Origin: Saprospiraceae bacterium
GTDB lineage: Bacteria; Bacteroidota; Bacteroidia; Chitinophagales; Saprospiraceae
Length of the DNA stretch: 43,668 bases
Assembly: GCA_020627825.1 (NCBI GenBank)
Contig: JAHDGD010000004.1
Span: forward strand, 39,102 to 82,769
Direction of reading: 5' to 3'
The notes beneath the pieces were generated by a model. It did not search any database, was not told the origin of the DNA, and worked only from the letters and a program-made list of their open reading frames with translations. Below, in pieces: positions 31,596 through 39,379 of the stretch. Position 1 is the first letter of the stretch. Every line of letters begins with the position of its first letter. The translations under genes and the position numbers were made by a program.

Positions 31596-32390
31596 TTATA
31601 TATCTCTTCTTTTAAATATATAATAGGTCAAGAAAACAAAGACACCAATAAAAAGTATGCTAGTGATCGCAGCATGTTGATGACTTAAAAAACCAATCGT
31701 ATCTTTCATGCCTTCATTTGGTAATGGCATAGGCATCAAATCTTCTATTGCATTAAGCGGGTAATAATTGTGGCTATTTCCTTCAAAAAGTTTTTGGTGT
31801 CCCCACAATCTTATGATAGGCTCTAGCATAATGCCATAAGCTAGATATACCAAAACTGCTAATCCACTGTTTTTTATTAAGAAACCTATAAACATTGCAA
31901 AACTTAAATAGCCTACACACATCAGAAAAAACCTAGGAATGGCATAATTATTGGCGAAGACTTCACTAATGGTATATTGTTCATCTGATAAAAAGCCAAG
32001 TAAATAACCTACTATAGCATAATAAAGTGTAGCAGTTATGGAGAAGAAAATAACAATTGCAAATTTCGAAATAAAGTAATCAGTTCTAGTGAGTCCAGTT
32101 ATTATATTCTGGCGCATAGTCTTATAGGTTACCTCTATGCTGATGATGTATACAATCAAGAAACCTAGAATAAAATAAACCATCCAATTGCCTATATATC
32201 CTAACCATTCCCATATTCCTGGATAACGAAAGATATCTTTTGGGTCAAAAAATGGAGTTTGAGGTATCACATTATCATCTTTAAAGATGAGCATGAGAAT
32301 AGGGAAAATAAACAAGTAAATGAAAAACAATAGACGAACTACTGAATTATCCTTAAACTTATTCCATTCAAGAGTTAATAATTTTATCAT
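31596..32390 (-). CDS. ABC-2 type transporter permease
   Basis: A 264-aa membrane protein with about six helices: FLFIYLFIFPILMLIF, VYFILGFLIVYIISIEV, FAIVIFFSITATLYYAIVGY, FLMCVGYLSFAMFIGFLI, GLAVLVYLAYGIML, and the last ITSILFIGVFVFLTYYIF with a basic end. The segment MRQNIITGLTRTDYFISKF between helices 2 and 3 is typical of ABC-2 permeases (TYKTMRQNI...GLTR). It follows the ATPase gene after a single base and forms an exporter with it. The substrate is unknown, and nothing suggests it is the gliding GldF/GldG system. Confidence 0.85.
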   Translation of the reverse strand: MIKLLTLEWNKFKDNSVVRLLFFIYLFIFPILMLIFKDDNVIPQTPFFDPKDIFRYPGIWEWLGYIGNWMVYFILGFLIVYIISIEVTYKTMRQNIITGLTRTDYFISKFAIVIFFSITATLYYAIVGYLLGFLSDEQYTISEVFANNYAIPRFFLMCVGYLSFAMFIGFLIKNSGLAVLVYLAYGIMLEPIIRLWGHQKLFEGNSHNYYPLNAIEDLMPMPLPNEGMKDTIGFLSHQHAAITSILFIGVFVFLTYYIFKRRDI

Positions 32391-32391
32391 A

Positions 32392-33273
32392 TTATTTTAC
32401 TATTTCTAAAAATTCTTCTTCTAATGACCTTTTTTGCATTAAAAGATGCGTTATCACATGATTTTTACTTGTTAAGTACCTGCTAAAGTCTTCTATATTG
32501 TAGGTGTCACTTACTTCACATTGAATAAAGGCGTTTTGCTCTTTTATTATGGTTACACCTTCCATATTATTCAAATCTTCTTTTAAGTTCGATCTATTTG
32601 TTGAATTGATTTCTATGAACTTATTTTTAGCAAATGATCCTATCGCTCCAGTTGCTAATAAATTCCCATTCTTTATGATTGCTACGTGACTACATACTTT
32701 TTCAACTTCATCTAAAATATGACTAGCCATAATGACTGTTTTTCCTTCATCTGCAATACTTGTTAAAATATTTCTTATCTCAGCGATTCCTTGCGGGTCA
32801 AGCCCATTTGTTGGCTCATCAAATATAACGACTTCTGGGTTTCCTACTAACGTAGCACCAATAGCCAATCGTTGTTTCATCCCAAGTGAATAACTTCTAA
32901 ACTTAGATGATCTACGATCCCACAGGTTAACGCGTTTTAGAATACTTTCATAATCCTGGTTTCCTGTACCTTTTATCTGACTGATAATTTTGAGATTGTT
33001 TTCAGCGTTCATGTAAGGATAAAAGTTAGGAGTCTCTAAAATTGCGCCTATCTTCTTCCTGTGATTCTTATTACTAGAATCACCAAACCATTTATAATCG
33101 CCAGCGTCTTTTTTGATAATACCTAGAATCATTCCCAGGGTAGTAGTTTTACCACTACCATTGGGTCCCAAAATTCCAAATACGCAACCCTTTTCAATAC
33201 TTAAGCTTAGATCATTAACAGCTTTAATATTGCCATAATTTTTACTTAAGTTCTTTATTTCAAGTACCTTCAT
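32392..33273 (-). CDS. ABC transporter ATP-binding protein
   Basis: A single nucleotide-binding domain of the exporter (CcmA/DRA-like) class. Walker A is GILGPNGSGKTT (~33-44), the Q-loop region is GAILETPNFYPYMNAENN, the signature is SYSLGMKQRLAIGATL, Walker B is VVIFDEPTNGLDPQG, and the H-loop is VIMASHIL. The C-terminal ~80 residues form the small regulatory domain common in this class and end SLEEEFLEIVK. With the downstream permease it makes a two-gene ABC-2 exporter. At 293 aa it is normal. The minus-strand TATTATTG just upstream is one mismatch from a -7 element. Confidence 0.9.
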   Translation of the reverse strand: MKVLEIKNLSKNYGNIKAVNDLSLSIEKGCVFGILGPNGSGKTTTLGMILGIIKKDAGDYKWFGDSSNKNHRKKIGAILETPNFYPYMNAENNLKIISQIKGTGNQDYESILKRVNLWDRRSSKFRSYSLGMKQRLAIGATLVGNPEVVIFDEPTNGLDPQGIAEIRNILTSIADEGKTVIMASHILDEVEKVCSHVAIIKNGNLLATGAIGSFAKNKFIEINSTNRSNLKEDLNNMEGVTIIKEQNAFIQCEVSDTYNIEDFSRYLTSKNHVITHLLMQKRSLEEEFLEIVK

Positions 33274-33435
33274 CTTTTAGTCTTTATCATGCAATAATAT
33301 TTTAATACCATTTAATTCTAAATTTAAATGGTAAAAGAAAATAATATGACCTTCTTGCATGCAATATAATGAAGTATTGATTCATTTTCTTTAAAATTCT
33401 TCTTAATCTTGTATTTCTTCGACAAACAATGTAAA

Positions 33436-35169
33436 GTGCTGCAGAAACCTCTATTATCCTTGCAAAATGTTTCCATTTCATTATTTCATAAGAATAAAGA
33501 GAAACAAAAACTGGTACACAACATATCGCTTCATGTTGCATCAGGTGAGATTGTGGGAATTGTAGGCGAAAGTGGATCAGGCAAATCTTTAACATGCCTG
33601 TCAATTCCTGGATTACTTCATCATAATTTAAAAGTTGTTCAGGGAAGCATTTTGTTTGAGGATCAAGAGCTTCTTTCTCTCAGTGATCAAAAACTAAGGT
33701 CTTTTAGAGGAAATAAGATTGCTATGGTTTTTCAAGAACCTATGAGTTCATTTAATCCAGTTATGACTTGTGGAAAACAAGTTGACGAAATGATACAGCT
33801 TCACCTTTCAATAGATCGTAAAGAAGTTAAGTCACACACATTGTCTCTTTTTAAGAAAGTGCAGCTTAGAGATCCTGAAAGAGCGTACGATTCTTATCCG
33901 CATGAACTTAGTGGAGGTCAACTTCAACGAATAATGATAGCTATGGCAATCAGCTGCGATCCACTTCTTTTAATCGCTGATGAGTGTACAACTGCACTAG
34001 ATGTTACTGTTCAAAAAGAAATTTTACTTCTTCTTAAAGCCTTAAATAAAGAGTTGCAACTTACCATTTTATTCATTTCTCATGACTTGGGAGTTATAAA
34101 AGATATTGCAGATCAAGTTGTTGTGATGAAGGACGGAAGAATTGTCGAGCAAGGAAAAGCCGAGGTTATTTTCAATACCCCTCAAGAGAATTACACGAAA
34201 ATGCTTTTGGCAAGTACACCTCCTTCCAATGTTTCATTAAAGGCTCTTCCTAAACCAGAAATGTTCTTTGATCAATCAGCTTTTTCTTTAGAAAAAGTGA
34301 AAATTTTTTATCGTGAGCATACAATACTTAATGAAGAAATTGAAAACCGTAAAAAATATATAGTAGAGCAAGAGACCATTTTGGATGTACGTAATATTTC
34401 TAAAAAATTTGTTTCCGAGCGTAACTTTTGGGGTAAACCCAAAAAAATAATTCATGCTGTAAATGATCTTAGTTTTGCATTAAAGAAATCAGAAACTTTA
34501 GGCATAGTAGGAGAGAGTGGAAGTGGAAAATCAACTGTCTCTAAAGCAATTCTTCAATTAATAAAGCCAGATTCTGGGGAGATTGATTTTCAAGGCCAAC
34601 GACTTGATCTAATGGCATTAAGAGATTTAAGAAAAGTAAGAAAGCATATTCAATATATTTTTCAGGATCCGTATTCAAGTTTGAACCCAAGATTAACAGT
34701 TGGATTTGCTATCCAAGAACCCATGAAGATTCACAATATTCGAGAATCTAAAGCAAAAAGAAAGGAATTCGCTCTAGAATTACTTGAAAAAGTAGGGATG
34801 TCAGCAGAGCATTATGATAGGTACCCTCATGAATTTTCAGGAGGACAACGGCAACGGATTTGTATTGCTAGAGCTTTAGCTCTTGAACCAAAAGTTTTGG
34901 TTTGCGATGAAATAGTCAGTGCTCTTGATGTTTCTGTTCAAGCTCAAGTTTTAAATTTACTCGTTGACTTAAGAAAAGAACTAGAATTAAGTATGATTTT
35001 TGTAACGCATGACTTATCAATAGTTCGTTTTCTATGTGAACGGACTTTGGTAATGAGAAAAGGCGAAAAAGTAGAATATGGATGGACAGATGAGATTTTT
35101 GAAGATCCTTCATCCGACTACACAAAAAAACTGCTCGATTCTATTCCTGGTAAACAATTGGCATTATGA
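33436..35169 (+). CDS. Fused peptide-type ABC ATPase (DppD-DppF / YejF type)
   Basis: Two complete nucleotide-binding domains lie in one chain. NBD1 has IVGESGSGKSLTC, ELSGGQLQRIMIA and ADECTTALDVTVQ; NBD2 has IVGESGSGKSTVSKA, EFSGGQRQRICIA and CDEIVSALDVSVQ. This fused form energises oligopeptide or microcin-like import and, in Bacteroidota, is often encoded apart from its permeases; none are nearby. I choose GTG 33436 (MLQKPLLSLQNVSISLF). A TTG at 33409 is possible, but it overlaps the -7-like TAATCTTG at 33404-33411. The next gene overlaps by 4 bp (ATGA). A palindrome copy lies in the variable insert near the start of NBD2. Confidence 0.9.
   Translation: MLQKPLLSLQNVSISLFHKNKEKQKLVHNISLHVASGEIVGIVGESGSGKSLTCLSIPGLLHHNLKVVQGSILFEDQELLSLSDQKLRSFRGNKIAMVFQEPMSSFNPVMTCGKQVDEMIQLHLSIDRKEVKSHTLSLFKKVQLRDPERAYDSYPHELSGGQLQRIMIAMAISCDPLLLIADECTTALDVTVQKEILLLLKALNKELQLTILFISHDLGVIKDIADQVVVMKDGRIVEQGKAEVIFNTPQENYTKMLLASTPPSNVSLKALPKPEMFFDQSAFSLEKVKIFYREHTILNEEIENRKKYIVEQETILDVRNISKKFVSERNFWGKPKKIIHAVNDLSFALKKSETLGIVGESGSGKSTVSKAILQLIKPDSGEIDFQGQRLDLMALRDLRKVRKHIQYIFQDPYSSLNPRLTVGFAIQEPMKIHNIRESKAKRKEFALELLEKVGMSAEHYDRYPHEFSGGQRQRICIARALALEPKVLVCDEIVSALDVSVQAQVLNLLVDLRKELELSMIFVTHDLSIVRFLCERTLVMRKGEKVEYGWTDEIFEDPSSDYTKKLLDSIPGKQLAL
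34426..34444. repeat. Palindrome copy 5, one mismatch (in fused ABC ATPase)
   Basis: TTTTGGG and CCCAAAA pair perfectly around GTAAA, inside which one position is mismatched and one pairs. It is read as FWGKPKK, a third codon phase (CCC AAA), in the variable loop at the beginning of the second NBD. Confidence 0.75.
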
Positions 35170-36074
35170 AGATAAGTGGATTTACAATGGTAAAAAATGC
35201 TGACAAATTCTACTTTCCTATTGTAGAATCAATCAAAAGCATATTGCCCTTAGTTGATGAATTTGTTATTGCTTTAGGTGATAATGATGAAGGAGATCGG
35301 ACAGAGGATATGATTCGGTCTATATCTTCTGACAAAATAAAAATATATAATCGAGTATGGGATGTTAATGCAATGAAAGATGGAAGGATTTATGCTGATG
35401 AAACCAATTTTGCATTGAGTAAATGTACAGGTGATTGGTGTTTTTATTTACAAGCTGATGAATGTATTCATGAAAAAGACCATGATATGATTCTTTCGAT
35501 GTGCAAGCAATATCAAGCTAGAGAAGATGTTGATGGATTACTTTTCAATTACATCCATTTTTGGGGTGATTATAATCATTATTTACCTTTTCATGGTTGG
35601 TATAGAAATGAGATCAGGCTTTTCAAAAATAATCGACAGATTCAATCTATAAAAGATGCTCAAAGCTTCCGAAAGCGTATTACAGGTGGCATGCAAAAGC
35701 TGAATGTTGTTCAATCTCCTATTCGGGTATTCCACTATGGATGGGTGAGGCCTCCATATGTTATGAATTCAAAGAAGGATGAACAAGATGTTGTCCATTA
35801 TCAAACGAAGGCAGAAAAGAAAAGACAAGATTATGATTATGGTGCTTTAGGTAAAATACCAGAATATAAAGGTTCACATCCTTCTATTATGAAACATAAA
35901 ATGCAAGATTTTCACTGGGAGGGTCAACTTAATTATTCTAAAAAAGCTGAACTGAATCGACCCAAATTCAAACATGAAAAACTGAAATATCGACTTTTAT
36001 CTTGGGTCGAAAATAAGCTAAACAATGGGAGAACCATTATGGGCTACAGCAACTGGAATATTGTAAGAAAATAA
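35166..36074 (+). CDS. Family 2-like glycosyltransferase
   Basis: The GT-A start MKISGFTMVKNADKFYFPIV is followed by strands with LPLVDEFVIALGDNDEGDRT (nucleotide binding). The DxD-like position is LQADE in WCFYLQADECIHEKD, as in GT2 enzymes of this group. The rest (WGDYNHYLPFHGWYRNEIRL, FRKR, VFHYGWVRPPYVM) fits the acceptor side. There is no membrane helix, so it is probably a cytoplasmic transferase acting on a glycan or lipid precursor. At 302 aa it is complete. It overlaps the ABC ATPase gene by 4 bp, although no functional link is obvious. Confidence 0.82.
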   Translation: MKISGFTMVKNADKFYFPIVESIKSILPLVDEFVIALGDNDEGDRTEDMIRSISSDKIKIYNRVWDVNAMKDGRIYADETNFALSKCTGDWCFYLQADECIHEKDHDMILSMCKQYQAREDVDGLLFNYIHFWGDYNHYLPFHGWYRNEIRLFKNNRQIQSIKDAQSFRKRITGGMQKLNVVQSPIRVFHYGWVRPPYVMNSKKDEQDVVHYQTKAEKKRQDYDYGALGKIPEYKGSHPSIMKHKMQDFHWEGQLNYSKKAELNRPKFKHEKLKYRLLSWVENKLNNGRTIMGYSNWNIVRK

Positions 36075-36075
36075 A

Positions 36076-37530
36076 CTATTGTTTTTGTTTACTTAATTCC
36101 ATTTGTCTTTTCATTTCAATCTCTTTTAGTAAAGACCCCATGATCTCATCGAGTCTTTCAGTAGGGACTCTTTTAAGTAGAATTTCTTTTTCTTTATCCA
36201 AGATGAATACTCTTGGTGTAGAAACCACATTGTACACTTCTCTGAAATTGGATCTATGATACTGATCTCCTACTGTTATCCATGGGATTTCTTTCTCTTT
36301 AGCAAAATCAAAACATTCTTTGAATTTATCCCTGTGCTGAGTGCAAACTCCTAAAATTTCTACCCCTTGAGGATTCCATTTTGCGTAAAATTCTTTTAAT
36401 CCCGGTATGGCTTTTTTACAGTGACCGCAGTTTGGTGACCAGAAAATAAGTATTGTGTATTCTGAATCAATGTCATAAAGATTGACTGGAGCGCCATCTT
36501 CTTTGTAAAAAGTAATGGCTGGCGCTTTTTTACCAATTAGTATCGGTTTTAGTTTTTCAGAATTCTCTTTAAATTTTGTTAGCGTTTCTTCTGATACCCA
36601 AGGCGTTTTCCCATTTGCATAATAGGCATCAATCATTTTTACATAAATTGCATCGTAGCCAATAATGTTTGAATTCGCATATTTATTCAAAAAGGTAGAA
36701 GTGTAAAATTGATACATCTCGGGTGCCTTTTCCATTTTATTCAATAGATAGTCTATGCTGGCGAAAATAGAATCAGGATGCTGAGCGGTAAGTTTTTCCA
36801 TGAAGTATGTAACTTTTTCATCTATAAATGGAGTACGTAGAACAGCTGGATTGGATAAATCAACTTCATCGAAATAATGTGTTTTATAATACATGTATCT
36901 TTTAAGCTGAAGTTCATCTCCTGTTGCTTGAAATTCAGGTATTTTAATGCCTATATTACTTTTAAGTAGTAATGCCGTAATACTTTCAGGGTGATTATTG
37001 ATAATCTCATCCATTCTTGACTTGACGAGATTGTCCATATCCTTGAGTTGTTGTTCCTGTTTCGAAACATCAGTTCCATTTTTTTTACCTTCTTCAATGA
37101 TCCCTTGTAATTCTGCTCGTTCTTTTCCTTTAAGCGTAATAAGCTGCATGTAATCGTGATACATTTTATTATCAATACTGCCTGAAGGTTGAAGTGCATC
37201 ACCTTCGAAACTCCCTTTCAATTTAAACTTCTGATCTTTTTCGTTCACCATAAATTGAAAAAAAGCATTTCCAGGTTTGAATAAACTGAGGTAAACACCA
37301 GGTTCTAGTAATGTGTCTTTTTGATATCTAAATTGACCTTTTTTCTCACTTATCAATGTATCCAATACCAATGTTTTATCACCGAAATAAAAACCAAGTA
37401 TCATCGTATCATTCTCATAATTTTCTATGTCGAATTGAATATCAACTACATTCTTTTGGCTTAAAGCCAAAAAACAAAAGAAAAATATGAATATTAAACT
37501 AAAAACAGACCTGCTTATATATTGACTCAT
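36076..37530 (-). CDS. TlpA-like thioredoxin-fold lipoprotein/periplasmic oxidoreductase with DUF4369-type N-terminus
   Basis: ATG 37530 gives a signal peptide ending FLALSQ (~residues 5-25). An N-terminal beta domain of DUF4369 type (~28-120: NYENDTMILGFYFGDKTLVL ... GSFEG) and a helical middle follow. The C-terminal TlpA/thioredoxin domain has KKAPAITFYKEDGAPVNL, the active site C368-G-H-C371 in FWSPNCGHCKKAIPGL, and the cis-Pro segment VSTPRVFILD. It should reduce disulfides in the periplasm. No Cys follows the signal, so it is not a lipoprotein by the lipobox rule. A palindrome copy covers the signal cleavage site. It ends one base from the stop of the convergent glycosyltransferase gene. 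Confidence 0.87.
   Translation of the reverse strand: MSQYISRSVFSLIFIFFFCFLALSQKNVVDIQFDIENYENDTMILGFYFGDKTLVLDTLISEKKGQFRYQKDTLLEPGVYLSLFKPGNAFFQFMVNEKDQKFKLKGSFEGDALQPSGSIDNKMYHDYMQLITLKGKERAELQGIIEEGKKNGTDVSKQEQQLKDMDNLVKSRMDEIINNHPESITALLLKSNIGIKIPEFQATGDELQLKRYMYYKTHYFDEVDLSNPAVLRTPFIDEKVTYFMEKLTAQHPDSIFASIDYLLNKMEKAPEMYQFYTSTFLNKYANSNIIGYDAIYVKMIDAYYANGKTPWVSEETLTKFKENSEKLKPILIGKKAPAITFYKEDGAPVNLYDIDSEYTILIFWSPNCGHCKKAIPGLKEFYAKWNPQGVEILGVCTQHRDKFKECFDFAKEKEIPWITVGDQYHRSNFREVYNVVSTPRVFILDKEKEILLKRVPTERLDEIMGSLLKEIEMKRQMELSKQKQ
37454..37472. repeat. Palindrome copy 6 (in TlpA-like signal junction)
   Basis: Arms of 9 bp, TTTTGGCTT and AAGCCAAAA, around a single A at 37463. On the gene strand it is read as LALSQK at the signal-peptide cleavage site, the same place as copy 2. 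The core has GG/CC instead of GGG/CCC. Confidence 0.85.
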
Positions 37531-37680
37531 AAAGTATTACTTTGAAACGATAAAATAACCTAAATCATATCGTTTAAATTCCAAGAAAATTACATTTTAT
37601 CATTTTCTTAACCAGACACAAAGAAACAAGTTTATCCATTAATCTTCAAATTCAAAATATTCCTGTACTTCGTCCTCATT

Positions 37681-37714
37681 TTGCATATCATTATAAAAAC
37701 TTTTTCAACCTTTG
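37681..37714 (+). promoter_or_regulatory. Candidate promoter of the MFS gene
   Basis: AACCTTTG at 37707-37714, followed by C, differs from TAnnTTTG at one position. TTG at 37681-37683 may be the -33 element with a long 23-bp spacer. The start codon at 37720 would give an almost leaderless transcript. Confidence 0.4.
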
Positions 37715-37719
37715 CACCA

Positions 37720-38952
37720 ATGAATATCATTTCTATATATAAAGAATCTCTTGAGGGATTATCACGAGAGGTGTGGATTATCTCCATATTAATGTTGGTC
37801 AATAGAGCAGGGCTGATGGTCATTCCCTTTTTGACAATTTATTTAACGGATTCACTCTCTTTTACATTAATTCAAGCAGGTATAGCAGGCTTTTGTTTTG
37901 GGGCTGGTTCTATTGTTTCATCATACACAGGTGGTCGATTAACGGATGTATTCGGATACGATAATGTGATGAAATTTAGTTTGTTAACTGGTGGTATTTC
38001 CTTTTGGATATTGATGACTTGTACAACATTTTATTCTTTTTGTATTGTTATTTTTTTTACTGCATTTTTAGCTGATTTACTAAGACCAGCAGTTCTATCA
38101 TCAATGTCACTGTTTAGTAAAGTAGAAAATAGGACTAGAGCGCTTTCTCTATTAAGGATTGCTATTAATCTCGGTATTTCAATAGGACCTGTTGTTGGTG
38201 GGGTCATGATTGAGTTTTTTGGATATAACTGGTTGTTTATATTAAATGGTGGGACATCAATTCTTACATTTTTCCTTTTCATTTTACTGAGCAAATCAAT
38301 GAAAAAGCAACCTGTCGATGTTTCTACTGGTTCTGATGAATTAAAAAGAAAGAAACCTATCAATGACGTAAACTTTTTGTGGCTTCTAAGTATCGTATTT
38401 ATCTTATTTGCGGCGTTTATTCAAATTATTTTTTTAGTCCCCGTATTTTTTAAAGATGTATATCAATTAAGTGAATTTGAAGTGGGTATCTTTTTTACGA
38501 TCAATGGACTACTTATTGTCATATTTGAAATGCCAATTGTGCACTATTTTGAGAAAAAAAGGATGTTCACAAAGCCCATTATCTGGGGAACTTGGTTAAT
38601 GGGTATAGGATTTTTAGCTTTAATTCTGCCTATTCATTTTCATCCTTTATTTTGGATCCTTCCTTTTTCTATCTATACTATAGGAATTAGTATAGGAGAA
38701 ATATTGAACTTGCCTTTTTTGAGTAGTTTAGCGTTGGCTAGAACCGAAAAGAACAATAGTGGTAGTTATATGGGGCTATTTGCATTTGTAACTTCGTCTG
38801 CCTTTACTGTTGCCCCTCTTATAGGCACTCAGATCGTAGAAAATTTCGGATTTTCTCAACTATGGATCGTTTGTATTGTTATGCTAATTGTGTCGAATAT
38901 GCTTTTTATCAGTTTAAGTAATCGATTTCTTATTAATGAAGATTTCAAATGA
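37720..38952 (+). CDS. Major facilitator superfamily transporter
   Basis: ATG 37720 (MNIISIYKESLEGLSREVWI) is preferred over the frame start at 37681, which would include the promoter. About 12 hydrophobic helices can be counted. The MFS loop 2-3 motif appears as GAGSIVSSYTGGRLTDVFGY, and NRAGLMVIPFLTIYL lies in helix 1. Central charged residues KSMKKQPVDVSTGSDELKRK mark the cytoplasmic loop between halves. MFS carriers of this kind (YfcJ/MdtH-like) export drugs or small metabolites; the substrate is unknown. It overlaps the DoxX-like gene by 4 bp. Confidence 0.88.
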   Translation: MNIISIYKESLEGLSREVWIISILMLVNRAGLMVIPFLTIYLTDSLSFTLIQAGIAGFCFGAGSIVSSYTGGRLTDVFGYDNVMKFSLLTGGISFWILMTCTTFYSFCIVIFFTAFLADLLRPAVLSSMSLFSKVENRTRALSLLRIAINLGISIGPVVGGVMIEFFGYNWLFILNGGTSILTFFLFILLSKSMKKQPVDVSTGSDELKRKKPINDVNFLWLLSIVFILFAAFIQIIFLVPVFFKDVYQLSEFEVGIFFTINGLLIVIFEMPIVHYFEKKRMFTKPIIWGTWLMGIGFLALILPIHFHPLFWILPFSIYTIGISIGEILNLPFLSSLALARTEKNNSGSYMGLFAFVTSSAFTVAPLIGTQIVENFGFSQLWIVCIVMLIVSNMLFISLSNRFLINEDFK

Positions 38953-39335
38953 TTAATAGAAAAGTACTCTCTGTTATAGGTAATATCTTTATCTATTTTG
39001 TTGCTTTAGGATTGTTTGGATCAGCGATGGCTAAACTGATGAATGAAAAATCAGTAACGGAAGCCTTGAATTTGTTAAACTTAACAAATCCTATTCCTGT
39101 AGGAATTTTGGAAATGACTTGCGCACTACTTCTTGCCTTTCCTCCTACAAGAAGAATTGGAATTCTCATGTGCAGCGCATATATTGGCGGAATAATTGTT
39201 GCGGAAAATGCTTTGAACGGTAAGCCATATGGTGGATTTCTATTGGGTGTAATTCTGTGGACAGGTGTATTTTTACGACAGCCAAGTTTTTTTGGGGTTA
39301 AACCCCAAAAAAATAACAGCTCAACTACTAGCTGA
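38949..39335 (+). CDS. DoxX-like membrane protein
   Basis: A 128-aa protein with four hydrophobic helices: IGNIFIYFVALGLFGSAMAK, VGILEMTCALLLAFP, GILMCSAYIGGIIVAE and FLLGVILWTGVFL. GSAMAKL, the helix-2 Glu (GILEM) and the PYGGFLLG segment are typical of DoxX-like proteins, found with quinone or thiosulfate metabolism in other species; the function here is open. The hydrophilic tail (114-128) is largely encoded by the longest palindrome copy. It starts inside the end of the MFS gene (ATGA). Confidence 0.78.
   Translation: MINRKVLSVIGNIFIYFVALGLFGSAMAKLMNEKSVTEALNLLNLTNPIPVGILEMTCALLLAFPPTRRIGILMCSAYIGGIIVAENALNGKPYGGFLLGVILWTGVFLRQPSFFGVKPQKNNSSTTS
39287..39313. repeat. Palindrome copy 7, the longest (DoxX-like C-terminus)
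   Basis: Arms of 13 bp, seven T + GGGGTT and AACCCC + seven A, around a single A at 39300. It is read as FFGVKPQKNN, just before the stop codon. With A after the stem instead of T, it does not look like a terminator for this operon. Confidence 0.92.
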
Positions 39336-39379
39336 CTTATTTTACGAACTATTAACCTTTACTAGATAAAAAGCAATTT

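Noticed and set aside
33161-33171. TTGGG-T-CCCAA as another palindrome copy
   Set aside because: It encodes the Walker A residues ILGPNG of the ABC ATPase, has only 5-bp arms and lacks a T tract. Coding constraint explains it.
35957-36010. 9-bp inverted repeat TCGACCCAA / TTGGGTCGA in the glycosyltransferase gene
   Set aside because: The arms are 36 bp apart. Several such pairs are expected by chance in a window of this size.
680-39313. Reading the GC-core palindromes as intrinsic terminators
   Set aside because: On both strands the T tract comes before the stem and the A tract after it, the reverse of the real terminators at 3576, 10265, 27040 and 30704. Most copies also lie inside coding sequence.
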